Shown: positions 1-9,588, numbered from the stretch's first letter. The stretch is 64,000 nucleotides of DNA from Pirellulaceae bacterium (GCA_019636375.1 JAHBXS010000003.1:682001-746000); one strand, 5' to 3'. The notes: a model not told the origin generated them from the sequence alone. Numbers and translations: made by a program.

Positions 1-612
1 TTCGCCGCCCCCGCCAGTTGCCTCGTCTGGATCTTGTTGTGAGAGTTGGTTTAGGTTGCCAGTCGTTTGACCGTCGTCGAACCCACGATCTACAGCAACG
101 ACTGCTCAAGTTGCGGCTCGAATGGCAACTCTCAGTCGTTTGTCGAAAATGAACTCGCGACATGTTGGATCGCCAATTCCAACCAAACCTTTCCCTCGCC
201 ATTATCGCCAAGTGGCAAACGACGTGCGTCAAACGATGTGCCACACCGTCAAGTCTCCTCCAAATCTTTGCAACGTCTGGGACTTTGGTAAAAGATGTTG
301 GGTAAAAGATGAAACTGAATTGGCGTAAGGGCACGCGCAAAGTCCCCAAGACAAAAAGATTTCGACCGAGCTTCTATTAGAGGCTTGGCGACTCTCAGCC
401 GGCCTGTCAAGATAATGCCTGTCCTTTTTTCTCATTCGTACGGCAGAACATCCACATCGCAACCGCGACCACCAGGCAACGGAGGCGATTGTTTCATATT
501 TGCGAGATGGGAAATATTCTGAGGATATCGAGTAGTTCCAGGACCGAAAAGGACAGAAAAGGACAGAAAAGGACAGGAGGACGGAAAAGGAGGACGGAAA
601 AGAAGGAGGACA
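1..612. other. gene-poor repeat-rich stretch
   Basis: No convincing intact gene. A plus-strand frame open from the window edge runs to a TAA inside a repeat at 303-305 but is broken by TGA at 150-152; it may be the tail of a decayed gene. A second plus-strand frame without a start codon ends at a TAG near 526 and has normal-looking amino-acid use. Positions 284-313 carry a 30-bp repeat found inverted at 63349-63378. A right-end copy of the CCTGTCCTTTTTTC repeat family lies at about 411-431. Confidence 0.5.
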
Positions 613-625
613 GAAAAGGACAGAC
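541..625. repeat. 10-bp simple tandem repeat (GGACAGAAAA type)
   Basis: Roughly eight imperfect units of GGACAGAAAA/GGACGGAAAA stand in tandem, drifting to GGAGGACGGAAAA. The unit equals the left terminus (GAAAAGGACAG) of the palindromic element that begins at 613, so the array looks like local expansion of that terminus by slippage or repeated insertion. Open frames across it are low-complexity and not credible genes. Confidence 0.75.
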
Positions 626-731
626 ATAATCCAGAATTTCAAAATGAATTGCTCGGGAAGTTTTGGGGAAACGCAGAAACCAAGTGGTTTGGCTAGGTTG
701 GTCGCACGCCTAAATAACGCCTGTCCTTTTC
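613..731. repeat. palindromic MITE/REP-like element, copy 1
   Basis: Begins with GAAAAGGACAGACATAAT and ends with ATAACGCCTGTCCTTTTC, which are near-perfect inverted termini. The interior (TCAAAATG...TTGGGG...CAGAAACCAAG) aligns loosely with the interiors of the copies at 30399-30520 and 62829-62977. No coding capacity. Size and inverted ends fit a non-autonomous element; a decayed RAYT transposase gene lies directly beside copy 2. Confidence 0.6.
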
Positions 732-770
732 ATTTTTTAATTTTTTCTAACAACAAAAAAAGCCAAAAAG

Positions 771-2255
771 CTAATCCCCCCCCTTCAGTAAATGCCCTAT
801 GTTACATAAGCCAGATTTAATGTTGGATCGACATACATCTCTCAAAGGGATCGGAAAACGTTCAGGAAGCTTGTCTATGACCTTAACAATAATTTCATTT
901 TCCCACTCAAGCGTTACCCTTTCAATATCTAGGCGTTGCTTCTTATTCAGTGCTATAATCTCTTTTTTTTGTGCGGAATTTAAACGCAGCTTGAATCCCG
1001 TTTCACCATAAAGCAATGCACTAGGAAGCCCGCCGCGTTGAATTTCAAATAAGATGTTAATTGTTTCAATTAGCTCCCTTTGGTGCGGTAAAAGCAAAGA
1101 TTTAAGTTCTTGATTTTTCTCAGAAAGATAGTTTTTTTGCCATTGACGGTAGTCCCCTCTCACTTGTTGCTCCAAAGGCCCGCATTGAACGTCGATCATT
1201 TTCTTGAACCACTCACTTTCCATTTTGTAATAATCCATCGCAATCCCTTCAATTTGGTCAATCTGCTGATCTACAAGCTGTAATTCCTCGATACTTGTAG
1301 GGTCTCGCGCAAGACCGCGTATCGCGTTGAATAAAAGCAACTCATGCATCGCTTCCTTTTCTAATTGCTCAAGCGGTGTCAATACTTGGTCGAATTGAAC
1401 TATCGAAAATAAGTAATTTTCCATTTCAAAATTACCATCGACGTCAATATGAAAGTGATAACCCATAAACATACCGCGAAATCGCCGCAGATGCTCCTCA
1501 ACCCATAAATCTGAATACAGCTCCGAGTTTCTTAAATGCCACGCAAATAGTTCAAACGACGGTGGATACAACTCCAAATAGCCTGCTGAACACTCGCTAA
1601 GTTGTTGCCTTTGATCCCGATCCAAAATCTGGTAATAGTCCTTTAACGACTCCTCACGAAGTTTGTACATTTTGTCGAAATAAACAGGTTGCAATTCGGC
1701 AACTAAATCTCGGATAGCCATAAATTCACTTTTAGTCAAGCCAAATTTTTGGTGACTAAAAAACTCGACGATTCCCAGCGAGCGTATTCGACAACGGATT
1801 ACCAAATCCCGGAACCTCGCCCGCTGCGTTTGGTCTAAATTATCCGTCAAGGCATCGGGAACTGGTGTTCGATGTTTCAAGAATTCGTCAAAAATCTCTC
1901 GATAATGTCGTTTTTGGGTGGCATCCATTGAAAGTTCGTCTTGAACCCACTCCTTCTTAAGCAATGCGATTTCATCAAATCGTGGCGGTAGGTGTAATAG
2001 CCGAAGACTTTGACTCAAACCCTCGTCTTCCGAAAAATTTAAGAGATTGGAATCGTTGTTTAGTCGAAAGACGCTGGGTTTTGCAACAGGTAAAATTTTT
2101 AAAATATCCTCTTCGTCGTCAATTTTCTGGCTCCAACCATGAATGGAAAAAATTGCCATTGTAAGGGGTATGATTATTGAGAATGCGGAAATTTTTTCGG
2201 GTCTTAACGACGGGATAGGTCGGAAGAGGTTATGGATGTAAATGAGCCTATTCAT
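771..2255 (-). CDS. secreted protein with LTxxQ-like repeats, unknown function
   Basis: 494 residues. A hydrophobic segment at about residues 25-42 followed by GWSQ looks like a signal peptide, so the product is probably exported to the periplasm or surface. The mature part is helical and charged and contains several short motifs of the type L-x-x-x-Q followed by a basic/hydrophobic helix (LDQTQRARFRDL, LDRDQRQQL, LNSAQKKEI). These recall the LTxxQ motif of the Spy/CpxP periplasmic chaperone family, but the protein is about three times longer than Spy. Nothing catalytic is recognisable. It stands alone among repeats and is AT-richer than the core genes around it, so it may be accessory. A later start is possible because the first 24 residues are poorly constrained. 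Family assignment is tentative; that it is a real gene is fairly safe. Confidence 0.7.
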   Translation of the reverse strand: MNRLIYIHNLFRPIPSLRPEKISAFSIIIPLTMAIFSIHGWSQKIDDEEDILKILPVAKPSVFRLNNDSNLLNFSEDEGLSQSLRLLHLPPRFDEIALLKKEWVQDELSMDATQKRHYREIFDEFLKHRTPVPDALTDNLDQTQRARFRDLVIRCRIRSLGIVEFFSHQKFGLTKSEFMAIRDLVAELQPVYFDKMYKLREESLKDYYQILDRDQRQQLSECSAGYLELYPPSFELFAWHLRNSELYSDLWVEEHLRRFRGMFMGYHFHIDVDGNFEMENYLFSIVQFDQVLTPLEQLEKEAMHELLLFNAIRGLARDPTSIEELQLVDQQIDQIEGIAMDYYKMESEWFKKMIDVQCGPLEQQVRGDYRQWQKNYLSEKNQELKSLLLPHQRELIETINILFEIQRGGLPSALLYGETGFKLRLNSAQKKEIIALNKKQRLDIERVTLEWENEIIVKVIDKLPERFPIPLRDVCRSNIKSGLCNIGHLLKGGD

Positions 2256-2428
2256 TGTTTATTTCCAGTTAAAACGTGACTTAATTAAATTTGAGACGGG
2301 ATCGATGGCTGTACTCATTGAAAGTGAACGAAACCCGGGCTAAGGCCTTGTCCAGGGCTGCATTTCGGGGAGAGGTCAAAGGATTCGGAAACCACCAACA
2401 AATTTCAATCCCTGTGCCACAAGGACTA

Positions 2429-2760
2429 TTAATTAATAATGTCACCGAGGCGGAATCTGTACCGACTGCGCAACGTCGAGTATTTATCAAGGAACTGGAC
2501 AACCTGACCCAGGTTTGACATGACATTCCACGGCCAAGGAGGTGTGAACAAATCGTCTGCTTGGATATCAGCGTGACCCAAAAAAACGAATCGGCATGAA
2601 TTTCCTGTTTCGCTTGAAATAACTCACTATTGATGCAAGTGATAGCTTCTGGTTTTTGCCGCCGCACAAAGAAGAGCGCATAACCACAAGTAGCTTTAGT
2701 CAGAGCAGTGAAAACGATCAACTTGGCTTTCCGAGCCGCATTTCGTAAGTTGATTTTCAT
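2429..2760 (-). pseudogene. possible frameshifted small gene
   Basis: A good ribosome-binding site (GGAGGTAATTG) precedes an ATG that opens a frame starting MKINLRNAARKAKLIVF. After about 45-60 codons the coding-like signal moves to another frame, which reads GHADIQADDLFTPPWPWN and then NLGQVVQFLDKYSTLRSRY to a TAA. The frame change falls near a run of seven T. The original frame stays open to 2281 but its later translation looks random. I read this as one small gene with a frameshift, either real decay or a homopolymer sequencing error. No family recognised. Confidence 0.3.
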
Positions 2761-2763
2761 CAA

Positions 2764-3525
2764 TTACCTCCGGTATGAGGGTGAAGTGTGGACTTGAAGT
2801 CTTCGCCCCGTCCCTTAATCAGGCCCAACTCTAGCTTTTCACAAGGCTAACGCAGTAGATTTCCACAGTCAACAAAAAATTCATGAAAATTTTAAAAACT
2901 GGACCCCCGAAACGAGGGGGGGATTTTCGTGCGTTGACCGCTCAAGTTACCTTAATGCGGAGAGTGATTCACTTTACTCCATGCTCAAAAGTTTTTTCAA
3001 CCCGGCGGAAAGGAAAAAGGGAAACGACCGTAGGTTTGAGTTCGGAGCGGCCTTGCCCAAAATTCAATGTGGCAAGCGAATGGGTGGCAAGCGAATGGGG
3101 ACTTGGAAAACGGATTCGATAATGAAGGCAAGGTGCTTGGAGCTGCGAATGCCATGCTCGCAAGAGGTAGTGGCTTGCGGTTATTGACCGAGATTGAGAG
3201 GCGGAGGTTTTTCGACTGGCTTTAGCGAGAAACCTAACCAACCGCCGAACAAAAGCGCATTTTGTCCCCTTGGCCAGCACGAAGGTCGCTGAATTGGTTA
3301 GAATACGTGAACAAGCCCCAGACGGACGCCGAATTGTCGGCACTGCGTCGTAGTCTTGAGCGAGGCTGTTCGTATGGGGATGCAGCCTCGTCAAGAGCAA
3401 ATGATCTACCGACTTCAAATTGAGAGTATGATTCGACCGCGCGGTCGCCCAAAAACACGAAAAGGTTCTTGGCAGTCTTGCTTCCCCTTTTCTACGCGAA
3501 ATCTTTAAACCTTGAGATTGAACCG
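2764..3525. other. intergenic, no gene supported
   Basis: Open frames on both strands here have random-looking composition and no ribosome-binding sites. One copy of the TAGCGAGAAACCTAACCAAC element lies at 3223-3250; the same element is tandemly repeated at 63114-63305. Confidence 0.5.
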
Positions 3526-3747
3526 ATGAATTCGAATTCCACAAACGGGATTGCGTCTGGCAACGGCCAGGTCAAGACTAAAATGCTGCGTTGCTCGCGT
3601 TGTAGTACCCCCTATCCTTTAGGGACTCGATTTCGCCCTTTCTGCAGCGAGCGTTGTCAGCAACTCGACTTGCGACTCTGGCTGACAGAATCCTATGGTC
3701 TCCCTTATGAAGACCTGTCGAGACCCGAAGAAATTTTCGAAGAGTAA
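3526..3747 (+). CDS. yacG: DNA gyrase inhibitor YacG family zinc protein
   Basis: 73 residues from the ATG that opens MNSNSTNGIASG; the frame extends further upstream but without a sensible start. A four-cysteine zinc site is present: CSRC, then FCSERCQQLDLRLW about 14 residues later, matching the C-x2-C-x(13-16)-C-x3-C pattern and the RC..lDL..W signature of YacG. In E. coli YacG binds GyrB and blocks DNA binding by gyrase. The N-terminal 15-20 residues are a Ser/Asn-rich extension, and the acidic tail PEEIFEE is typical of the family. An aldo/keto reductase follows 12 bp downstream, probably on the same transcript, though the two have no obvious functional link. Confidence 0.85.
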   Translation: MNSNSTNGIASGNGQVKTKMLRCSRCSTPYPLGTRFRPFCSERCQQLDLRLWLTESYGLPYEDLSRPEEIFEE

Positions 3748-3759
3748 GCAAAAGTCTTT

Positions 3760-4737
3760 ATGCAGCACAAATACTTTCAACTTTCCGACGGTTCTGCGAT
3801 TCCCGCGTTGGGATTGGGGACTTGGCAAATTCCTGCCGAGTCGGCAGGCAAATCCGTAAAACAAGCGATCGAGATCGGCTATCGCCACATCGATTGTGCC
3901 AAGGCTTATGGCAACGAAGCAAGTATCGGGGTTGGTCTTTCGGAAGTGATTCGCCAAGGGACGGTCAAACGGGAGGAGCTATGGATCACTTCAAAACTAT
4001 GGAACGACGCCCATCATCGTGAAAATGTTCGTCCGGCCTTAGAGCAAACGCTGGCGGATTTGCAATTGGACTACCTCGATCTGTATTTAATGCATTGGCC
4101 GGTAGCCCATCGTCCTGGCATCTTGCGCCCTGAATCTCCCGACGGGTTTGTCAGCTTGGATGACTTGCCGTTGGAGGAGACTTGGCAAGCTCTCATCGAG
4201 TGTCGTGAAAGCGGTTTGTGCCGACACATTGGCGTCGCGAACTTCAGCATCCACAAGCTTGCCCGATTGAGCGAATCCACGGGAGTTGTTCCTGAGATAA
4301 ATCAAGTTGAGTTACACCCTTATTTGCAACAATCGGCATTGGTCGAGTATTGCGCAAGGCAGGGAATTCAGGTGACGGCCTATTCTCCGCTTGGTTCTCC
4401 GACTCGACCTAATCCTCTGCGAAATCCTCAAGAAACTGAACTGTTAAACGAGCCCCAAGTCCGTGAGATTGCCGAACGATTGGCCGTTAGTCCGGGTCAA
4501 GTTCTGTTGGCTTGGGCCATCCAGCGAGGCACGATTCCGATTCCTAAATCGGCAAGTCTGACCCACCAACAAGAAAATCTCGCAGCTCAATCAGTAGACT
4601 TGGACGAGTCGGCTTTGGCAACTTTAGCAAGTTTAGAGCGGCAGCGGCGGTACATTCACGGCAGGTTTTGGGTCATTCCCGGTTCGCCCTACACTTTGGC
4701 AAACCTCTGGGACGAAGAGAAGGCTTCACCAACCTAG
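3760..4737 (+). CDS. aldo/keto reductase
   Basis: 325 residues, full length for the AKR superfamily. The (beta/alpha)8 barrel signatures are visible: ALGLGTWQ at the start, GYRHIDCAKAYGNE with the catalytic Asp and Tyr, ITSKLW with the catalytic Lys, and LDLYLMHWPV with the catalytic His. The C-terminal NADPH-binding segment IPIPKSA is intact. The enzyme should reduce aldehydes or ketones to alcohols with NADPH in the cytoplasm; sequence alone does not give the substrate, though the layout is closest to the aldehyde-reductase branch (AKR1-5 type). It sits 12 bp after yacG and converges with a cytochrome P450 gene. No motif is missing. Confidence 0.9.
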   Translation: MQHKYFQLSDGSAIPALGLGTWQIPAESAGKSVKQAIEIGYRHIDCAKAYGNEASIGVGLSEVIRQGTVKREELWITSKLWNDAHHRENVRPALEQTLADLQLDYLDLYLMHWPVAHRPGILRPESPDGFVSLDDLPLEETWQALIECRESGLCRHIGVANFSIHKLARLSESTGVVPEINQVELHPYLQQSALVEYCARQGIQVTAYSPLGSPTRPNPLRNPQETELLNEPQVREIAERLAVSPGQVLLAWAIQRGTIPIPKSASLTHQQENLAAQSVDLDESALATLASLERQRRYIHGRFWVIPGSPYTLANLWDEEKASPT

Positions 4738-4781
4738 AACGGCCACAGTTTGCCTTCCGAACAATTTTTTTTTGGCTTAAT

Positions 4782-6122
4782 CTAGCGACGAATTCGAGCG
4801 CGGACAGGGACTTGAGTCGAGGGACCCATCGTCACGCTTCGCCGTTTGGGGACGGGAGGCGTTTGATCGACTAATTCAAATTCGTACTTCTTAAATAGAG
4901 TACCCAGAACGATCGCCATTTCATAACTTGCGAAAGCCGCACCGATGCAGCGGCGATGACCACCCCCGAACGGCATGTATTCAAATGGCGAAAAACTCCG
5001 CTCCAGAAAACGTTCTGGATTGAACTTGTTGGGCTCCGGGTACACTTCGGGATTGTAGTGTGCCAATACGGTTGCGGGGGCAACCGCCATCCCAGGGGGT
5101 AACCGGTACTCGCCGAGTTCAAGGGGGACTCTCAGCTTGCGAAGTGTTTCCGTAACAATCGGGTTGACCCTTAGTGTTTCTTGAATGACGGCCTTCAAGT
5201 AAGGGGTCGCAGCGAACGATTCAGGGGCATCATCCGCGCAGTCATCGAGTTCTTCTCTCAGCCGGTTTAAAATTTGTGGGTTGCGATGCACATGATCAAC
5301 GGCCCAAGCCATCGAAAGCGCCGTCGTTTCATGGCCTGCGAACAAAAAGGTCAACAACTCGGCGTAGATGTCTTCACGCGACATCGGCTCGCCGTCTTCG
5401 TACCGCGCGGCACACAGCATCGACAAAATGTCATCGTTTGCGGGGGCGTCTTGTTGGCGTTCATCAATCACGCGATCGAATAAGCGGCACATGTCTTGCT
5501 TGGCCTTGAGCCATCGGTCCCAGGGACTAAAGCCAAGGCATGAAAAATGAGTTCGTCGCGAGAAGAACAGTAACGGATTGGCTCGTGAGACAAGTCGCTT
5601 GCTCCCGTCAAACATTTCGGCGGCCAGTTGTTCGTCATTTCCACCGAAGATGGCGCGGATGATTACTTCCAGCGAGATATCGGTCATCAATTCAACGGCG
5701 GGAATTACATCAGCCTTGAGATAGGCAGCCATGCGGTTGACGGCCGTTTGTTGCATGACATGCCCGTAGGCTTTCATGCGGTCGCCGTGGAACATAGGAG
5801 TCATCATGCGGCGTTCGCGACGATGGCGATCACCGAAAAGGACCAGCATTGAACCACTCCCCAAAATGGGAACAGTCGTTTGGGTCGCGAAAGTCTCGTA
5901 AATACTGGGGTCTTGACCGTGGATCGTTCGAATCAGGTCCTCGCGGCCGGTAACCACCACAGGCCCGTTTAACGCCGTCAACAAAAACGGATCACCGTAC
6001 TGTCGGGCCCAACCTTCAAGAGCCAAACGAGGATTGCGAATCAAAGCCAGGGTCGGTCGCCAAGACCCTGAGGGACCAGGTGGGAGCCGGATCGCGCTAC
6101 TGTCCTGCGGTGATTGGTTCAT
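4782..6122 (-). CDS. cytochrome P450
   Basis: 446 residues, normal for a soluble bacterial P450, with no N-terminal membrane anchor. The N-terminus has the proline-rich LPPGPSG hinge. The I-helix oxygen-activation motif AGHETT is at 262-267, the K-helix ExxR (ETLR) at 315-318, the PERF motif near 369-372 and the heme-ligand loop FGGGHRRCIG with Cys392. All positions needed for mono-oxygenation are present. The closest general resemblance is to CYP enzymes acting on fatty acids or terpenoids, but the substrate cannot be read from sequence. No ferredoxin or reductase partner gene lies alongside. The gene is convergent with the aldo/keto reductase and codirectional with the photolyase fusion, about 115 bp downstream of it. 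Confidence 0.93.
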   Translation of the reverse strand: MNQSPQDSSAIRLPPGPSGSWRPTLALIRNPRLALEGWARQYGDPFLLTALNGPVVVTGREDLIRTIHGQDPSIYETFATQTTVPILGSGSMLVLFGDRHRRERRMMTPMFHGDRMKAYGHVMQQTAVNRMAAYLKADVIPAVELMTDISLEVIIRAIFGGNDEQLAAEMFDGSKRLVSRANPLLFFSRRTHFSCLGFSPWDRWLKAKQDMCRLFDRVIDERQQDAPANDDILSMLCAARYEDGEPMSREDIYAELLTFLFAGHETTALSMAWAVDHVHRNPQILNRLREELDDCADDAPESFAATPYLKAVIQETLRVNPIVTETLRKLRVPLELGEYRLPPGMAVAPATVLAHYNPEVYPEPNKFNPERFLERSFSPFEYMPFGGGHRRCIGAAFASYEMAIVLGTLFKKYEFELVDQTPPVPKRRSVTMGPSTQVPVRARIRR

Positions 6123-6238
6123 TCAAATTTCCGTGGGTTTGGTCGAGTGTCGCCAAATTCATCAGCTTTAGGTTCTAATCCCTTTTTCTCGTTTTTCCAA
6201 GGAGAGCGACTGAATTGATCAAAGGTGTCAATCCGTCT

Positions 6239-8698
6239 TCAAGAAAACAGAGTCAGTTGCCGAGGCTGATTTTCCGAGACTTTAGGGAGCATTCCCAAAA
6301 TCCTTCCTGCGGCGGCCATTCCGCTCAAAAAGGCTCCTTCGACCCGCGGACCACGCGTCCAATCGCCACACAGGGTAATCCCTTTTTCCGAATCCAGTGT
6401 ACCTTGAATGTCGCTCGAATCCTCGGCGAGGGCATATTTCCAGCGATGGCCCGTTGCGGATAGGGGGAGTTGAGGCTCGATTCCGACGGCTTTCCATAAT
6501 TCTGCGGTCAATTGAGAGACGACCCAATCGGGAGCTGCCTCCCAATTTTCTGAAGTCCAAACAGGGTTAGCATGGACGATCACTTGTTCAGTGTCGCTGT
6601 TGCGTCCAGGTTTTGTTCCGTTGCGAGCGATCCAACTAATCGGCGAGTCTTGAACAAAAGCTCCCACCCAATCGGTGGTCAGCTTGTGTGAGAGTTCTAA
6701 CATCACGGCCCAACAGGGATTCATCTTGCAACTGCGGGCCGATTGACTCAAGTACGAAACGCCATCGAGCAAATCCGCCGTTTGTTCGGCGGGGGACGAA
6801 ATCACGAGGTAATCAAACTTGGCATCGCACGGTCCTTGTTCGTCGGTGAGAATCCAACCAGCGGACTCGTGCGAAATCTGGATGATGCGAGTTTGCAAAA
6901 TCAGCCTTAATCCCTTCGCAAGGTGTTTGCAAATCGCGTTCATTGAGGGTATCCCCACAAATCGCTCGGCGCCTTCTGCGAAAGAGAGGATTGTTCCCCG
7001 ATTCAACACGGCGAGACGCTGGTCAAGCCCCAGATTTGCGTCTGGCCAGCGAGCCATTAAGCCTTTGGCCAACCAAGAGTCAGCGTAGCGTCTGAGTCGC
7101 GAGTCTCGAATTGTGAAGTATTGTGCTCCATGATCCATTCCCGCACCGGATTCCAAGCGGCGTGTGGCCATGCGGCCTCCAACTCCCCGACTTTTTTCAA
7201 AGACCGTCACGTCATGACCGTGGTCTGCCAAGGTTCTGGCGGCCATCAGGCCAGAGATACCCGCCCCAATGACCGCAATCCGAGCGGGCGCTGGTTGAAC
7301 TCGTTTCCGCAAAAGTTGCTCGTACTTTTGCGGGTTCAGTCTTCTAGCATGTTCAGCCGTAGGTCGCGGGCGAACGGTTCCTAAGATGGGCTGTTCTGGT
7401 TCAAAGGGTCTGTCGAATTGGCCGAGGCACCACAAAATCCCACCGAACGATGCCGGGTCCCGTCCGTCGAGTGCATAACGATGATTGAGGTCTAGGATCA
7501 TTTTGAGGGCGGCTTGTGGAGTCTCGCACCAATTGAGGATCGCCTTCCCCCAAGTCATGCGAATATTGTTGTGAAGCTCTCCGTGCATGAGCAAGGATTT
7601 TTGTGCCGCATCCCAAAGGGCATCGCCGGTTTCGGCTCTGGCCAGTTCCTCCCAGGTGTAACACCGATGGCGGCGATCCCCAACATGCTGCGTCAAAGTT
7701 TGCCGTGCCCATTCTGGAATTGCGGACCATTGGTCATGGTCCTGACGATAGAAGCAAAACGCATAGGCCAGTTCGCGCCAAATCAAAAGTTCATCCAGAA
7801 ATTTTTCTGCCCCTGCATGACGCTCTTGCCCTGCCTCGCGCGCTAAACGCAGGGGAGAAACCATTCCATAGTGAAGGTAGGGGGACATCCGGCTGACACC
7901 ATCGAGCAACGGGTTATTCCGAGACTTCGCATAGCCTTTCAGCCCACGCTCGAGAAAACTCGTCCAACGCCGATAACCTGCCCGCGACCCTCCGATCGTA
8001 TCTCGGACCGGACCGATTGCGTGATCGATTTCGCAAGTGGCAACCAACTCGGAAATATTTGAACGCTGGAAGTCGACCGGCACAAATGGGAGGGAGTCCA
8101 AAGGATAAGCTGCAACCTCGGCGTCAAAAATCGGCCATTGCTGAGAAATTCCCTCCAAATATTGTGACCAGAACGCTTCACGATATTGAAAAGCTCGCGT
8201 GTAGGCTTGTCCGACTTTTTGCATTGGCAAGATGCAAGCCGTATCAACCGCAACGACTGGAGTGGTGACCTTGGCAATCAACCGCCGCAAAAAACGCCGT
8301 GGTGGATCGACAGGCATGTCCTCGGTCACAACCACCGCCGCTGACTTTGCCAGATCGACCAGATGGCATCTTCGATCTGCCGGAGTCGCCAGATGAAAGG
8401 CGTAGGCCAGTCCTGCTTCTGCGGCCTGGCGTTGTACGTCGGCGGCTCCCTCCAACATAAATGTATGGTGCCGATCCGAGGCAAATTCATAGTGCTCCGA
8501 CAATGCGTGATAAATCAGCAATGGTCGCTTTAGTTGATTCGCGAGCGAACGAGCGACATCCAAAGCCGGGTTTTCGTCGATTCTTACGGCAGTTCGCATC
8601 CAGTACATGACGAAGACGCCAGAGGGGTCCAAATCAGACTGCTGGGGACTGACGAGACGACTTCTTTCTAACAAATGCGTGGGAAGTCTTTGCAACAT
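6239..8698 (-). CDS. class II CPD photolyase fused to renalase-like FAD oxidoreductase
   Basis: 819 residues in two enzymes. Residues about 25-465 form a class II cyclobutane pyrimidine dimer photolyase: an alpha/beta photolyase-related domain followed by the FAD/DNA-binding helical domain with MSPYLHYGMVSPLRLA, FLDELLIWRELAYAFC and RMTWGKAILNW, and the typical end LDGRDPASFGGILWC. Residues about 473-819 start with a new Rossmann dinucleotide fold (IAVIGAGISGL, GAGISG at 478-483) and a GGRMATRR motif, as in renalase-like NAD(P)/FAD amine oxidoreductases. One continuous frame with no internal start signal indicates a true fusion. The photolyase half repairs UV dimers with light; the role of the second flavin domain in the same polypeptide is unknown, but it could supply reduced flavin or act independently. 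Confidence 0.92.
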   Translation of the reverse strand: MLQRLPTHLLERSRLVSPQQSDLDPSGVFVMYWMRTAVRIDENPALDVARSLANQLKRPLLIYHALSEHYEFASDRHHTFMLEGAADVQRQAAEAGLAYAFHLATPADRRCHLVDLAKSAAVVVTEDMPVDPPRRFLRRLIAKVTTPVVAVDTACILPMQKVGQAYTRAFQYREAFWSQYLEGISQQWPIFDAEVAAYPLDSLPFVPVDFQRSNISELVATCEIDHAIGPVRDTIGGSRAGYRRWTSFLERGLKGYAKSRNNPLLDGVSRMSPYLHYGMVSPLRLAREAGQERHAGAEKFLDELLIWRELAYAFCFYRQDHDQWSAIPEWARQTLTQHVGDRRHRCYTWEELARAETGDALWDAAQKSLLMHGELHNNIRMTWGKAILNWCETPQAALKMILDLNHRYALDGRDPASFGGILWCLGQFDRPFEPEQPILGTVRPRPTAEHARRLNPQKYEQLLRKRVQPAPARIAVIGAGISGLMAARTLADHGHDVTVFEKSRGVGGRMATRRLESGAGMDHGAQYFTIRDSRLRRYADSWLAKGLMARWPDANLGLDQRLAVLNRGTILSFAEGAERFVGIPSMNAICKHLAKGLRLILQTRIIQISHESAGWILTDEQGPCDAKFDYLVISSPAEQTADLLDGVSYLSQSARSCKMNPCWAVMLELSHKLTTDWVGAFVQDSPISWIARNGTKPGRNSDTEQVIVHANPVWTSENWEAAPDWVVSQLTAELWKAVGIEPQLPLSATGHRWKYALAEDSSDIQGTLDSEKGITLCGDWTRGPRVEGAFLSGMAAAGRILGMLPKVSENQPRQLTLFS

Positions 8699-8853
8699 TG
8701 TGGTAGTTCGTTTTTATGAGAGAGTTTGCAACCGTACGCGGAGGTATTGGAGTTAAGAGATTACGGGCACGAGTAGAAGTTTAAGTTAAGACCGATGCTG
8801 CAATCAAACTTTTGTTTAGTGACGGCTATTCGCGAAAACAGTTTCGAGAATTT

Positions 8854-9321
8854 CTAAATGGGTTTGAGTGAATGGTTCAGGACTAACCAGCAGGCATAGG
8901 TCATTAAAATCCCTCGCAGCGTCCAAGCTGCGGTGCGTAGCCAATTGGATGTGACCAACCATTGGTGCGTTGAAGGCTCAAAGCCTTGTCCCAGTTTCGT
9001 ATGGCAGGGAACCTGAATCAATGCGGTTGACAGCCAAACGAACAGCACCATCGCAAGCCCAGCAACCATCAACCCGCGCGATAACGGAAGAGGTGCCACA
9101 ACACAAAGCAACACAGCGGTAACTAATTCGAGTAACATCGGAATGCCGACAATTGGCGTGATTCGATTCGCGTGGTCTGTTTCGTATTCGCTGAAACCCG
9201 CGTTGCCAACCTTGGAGAACAGTGGATAGTGTACAACTTGCACCATCCAGACCAGCCCAACCAAGTACCAAGTGGCGGCTAAATTTAAAACCAAGATCAA
9301 CGACGGATTTGTAGGCATCAC
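8854..9321 (-). CDS. four-helix integral membrane protein, unknown function
   Basis: 155 residues with four predicted membrane helices, beginning near residues 6-28, 55-75, 80-100 and 128-148. Conserved-looking features are WMVQVVHYPLF after helix 1, an acidic ETDHANRITPIVGIPML loop and IQVPCHTKLGQGF. The arrangement resembles small DUF1772-like or other uncharacterised four-helix families in Proteobacteria and Planctomycetes; I do not assign a function. It is transcribed divergently from the OxyR-type regulator across about 270 bp, so it is a candidate target of that regulator. Start could be the first or second of two adjacent ATG codons. Confidence 0.75.
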   Translation of the reverse strand: MMPTNPSLILVLNLAATWYLVGLVWMVQVVHYPLFSKVGNAGFSEYETDHANRITPIVGIPMLLELVTAVLLCVVAPLPLSRGLMVAGLAMVLFVWLSTALIQVPCHTKLGQGFEPSTHQWLVTSNWLRTAAWTLRGILMTYACWLVLNHSLKPI

Positions 9322-9588
9322 GACTTCTCGATTCCAGGGAACCCAAACATTTGATTGATTGCCGCATTTCCTCGCAAAAGTTAACGGAAACCGTGCGTTT
9401 TCTAGTGAATTTGGTTAACTGATCCTCGTTGAGCGTGGTAAAATCGTGGGAAAAACGGGTTCGGATGTTTGGATGCGAATTCGAGTATTTTTCGAACCGA
9501 TCAAGACGCGACACCGTTGGCGGCTTGAGACTTGAATCATTTGGTGGTTTGATCCCTATTCTCTTTCTCATTGCGCTGCGAGCCGTTT

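Noticed and set aside
3..305. Open frame from the window edge with one internal TGA (150-152), considered as a selenoprotein because tRNA-Sec is present
   Set aside because: No known family, no redox motif around the TGA and no SECIS-like hairpin recognised; a decayed gene tail is more likely.
229..642. 137-codon minus-strand frame
   Set aside because: Half of it is translation of the simple repeat; no start signal and random composition.
2969..3544. 191-codon minus-strand frame
   Set aside because: Random-like composition, overlaps the yacG start region and has no ribosome-binding site.
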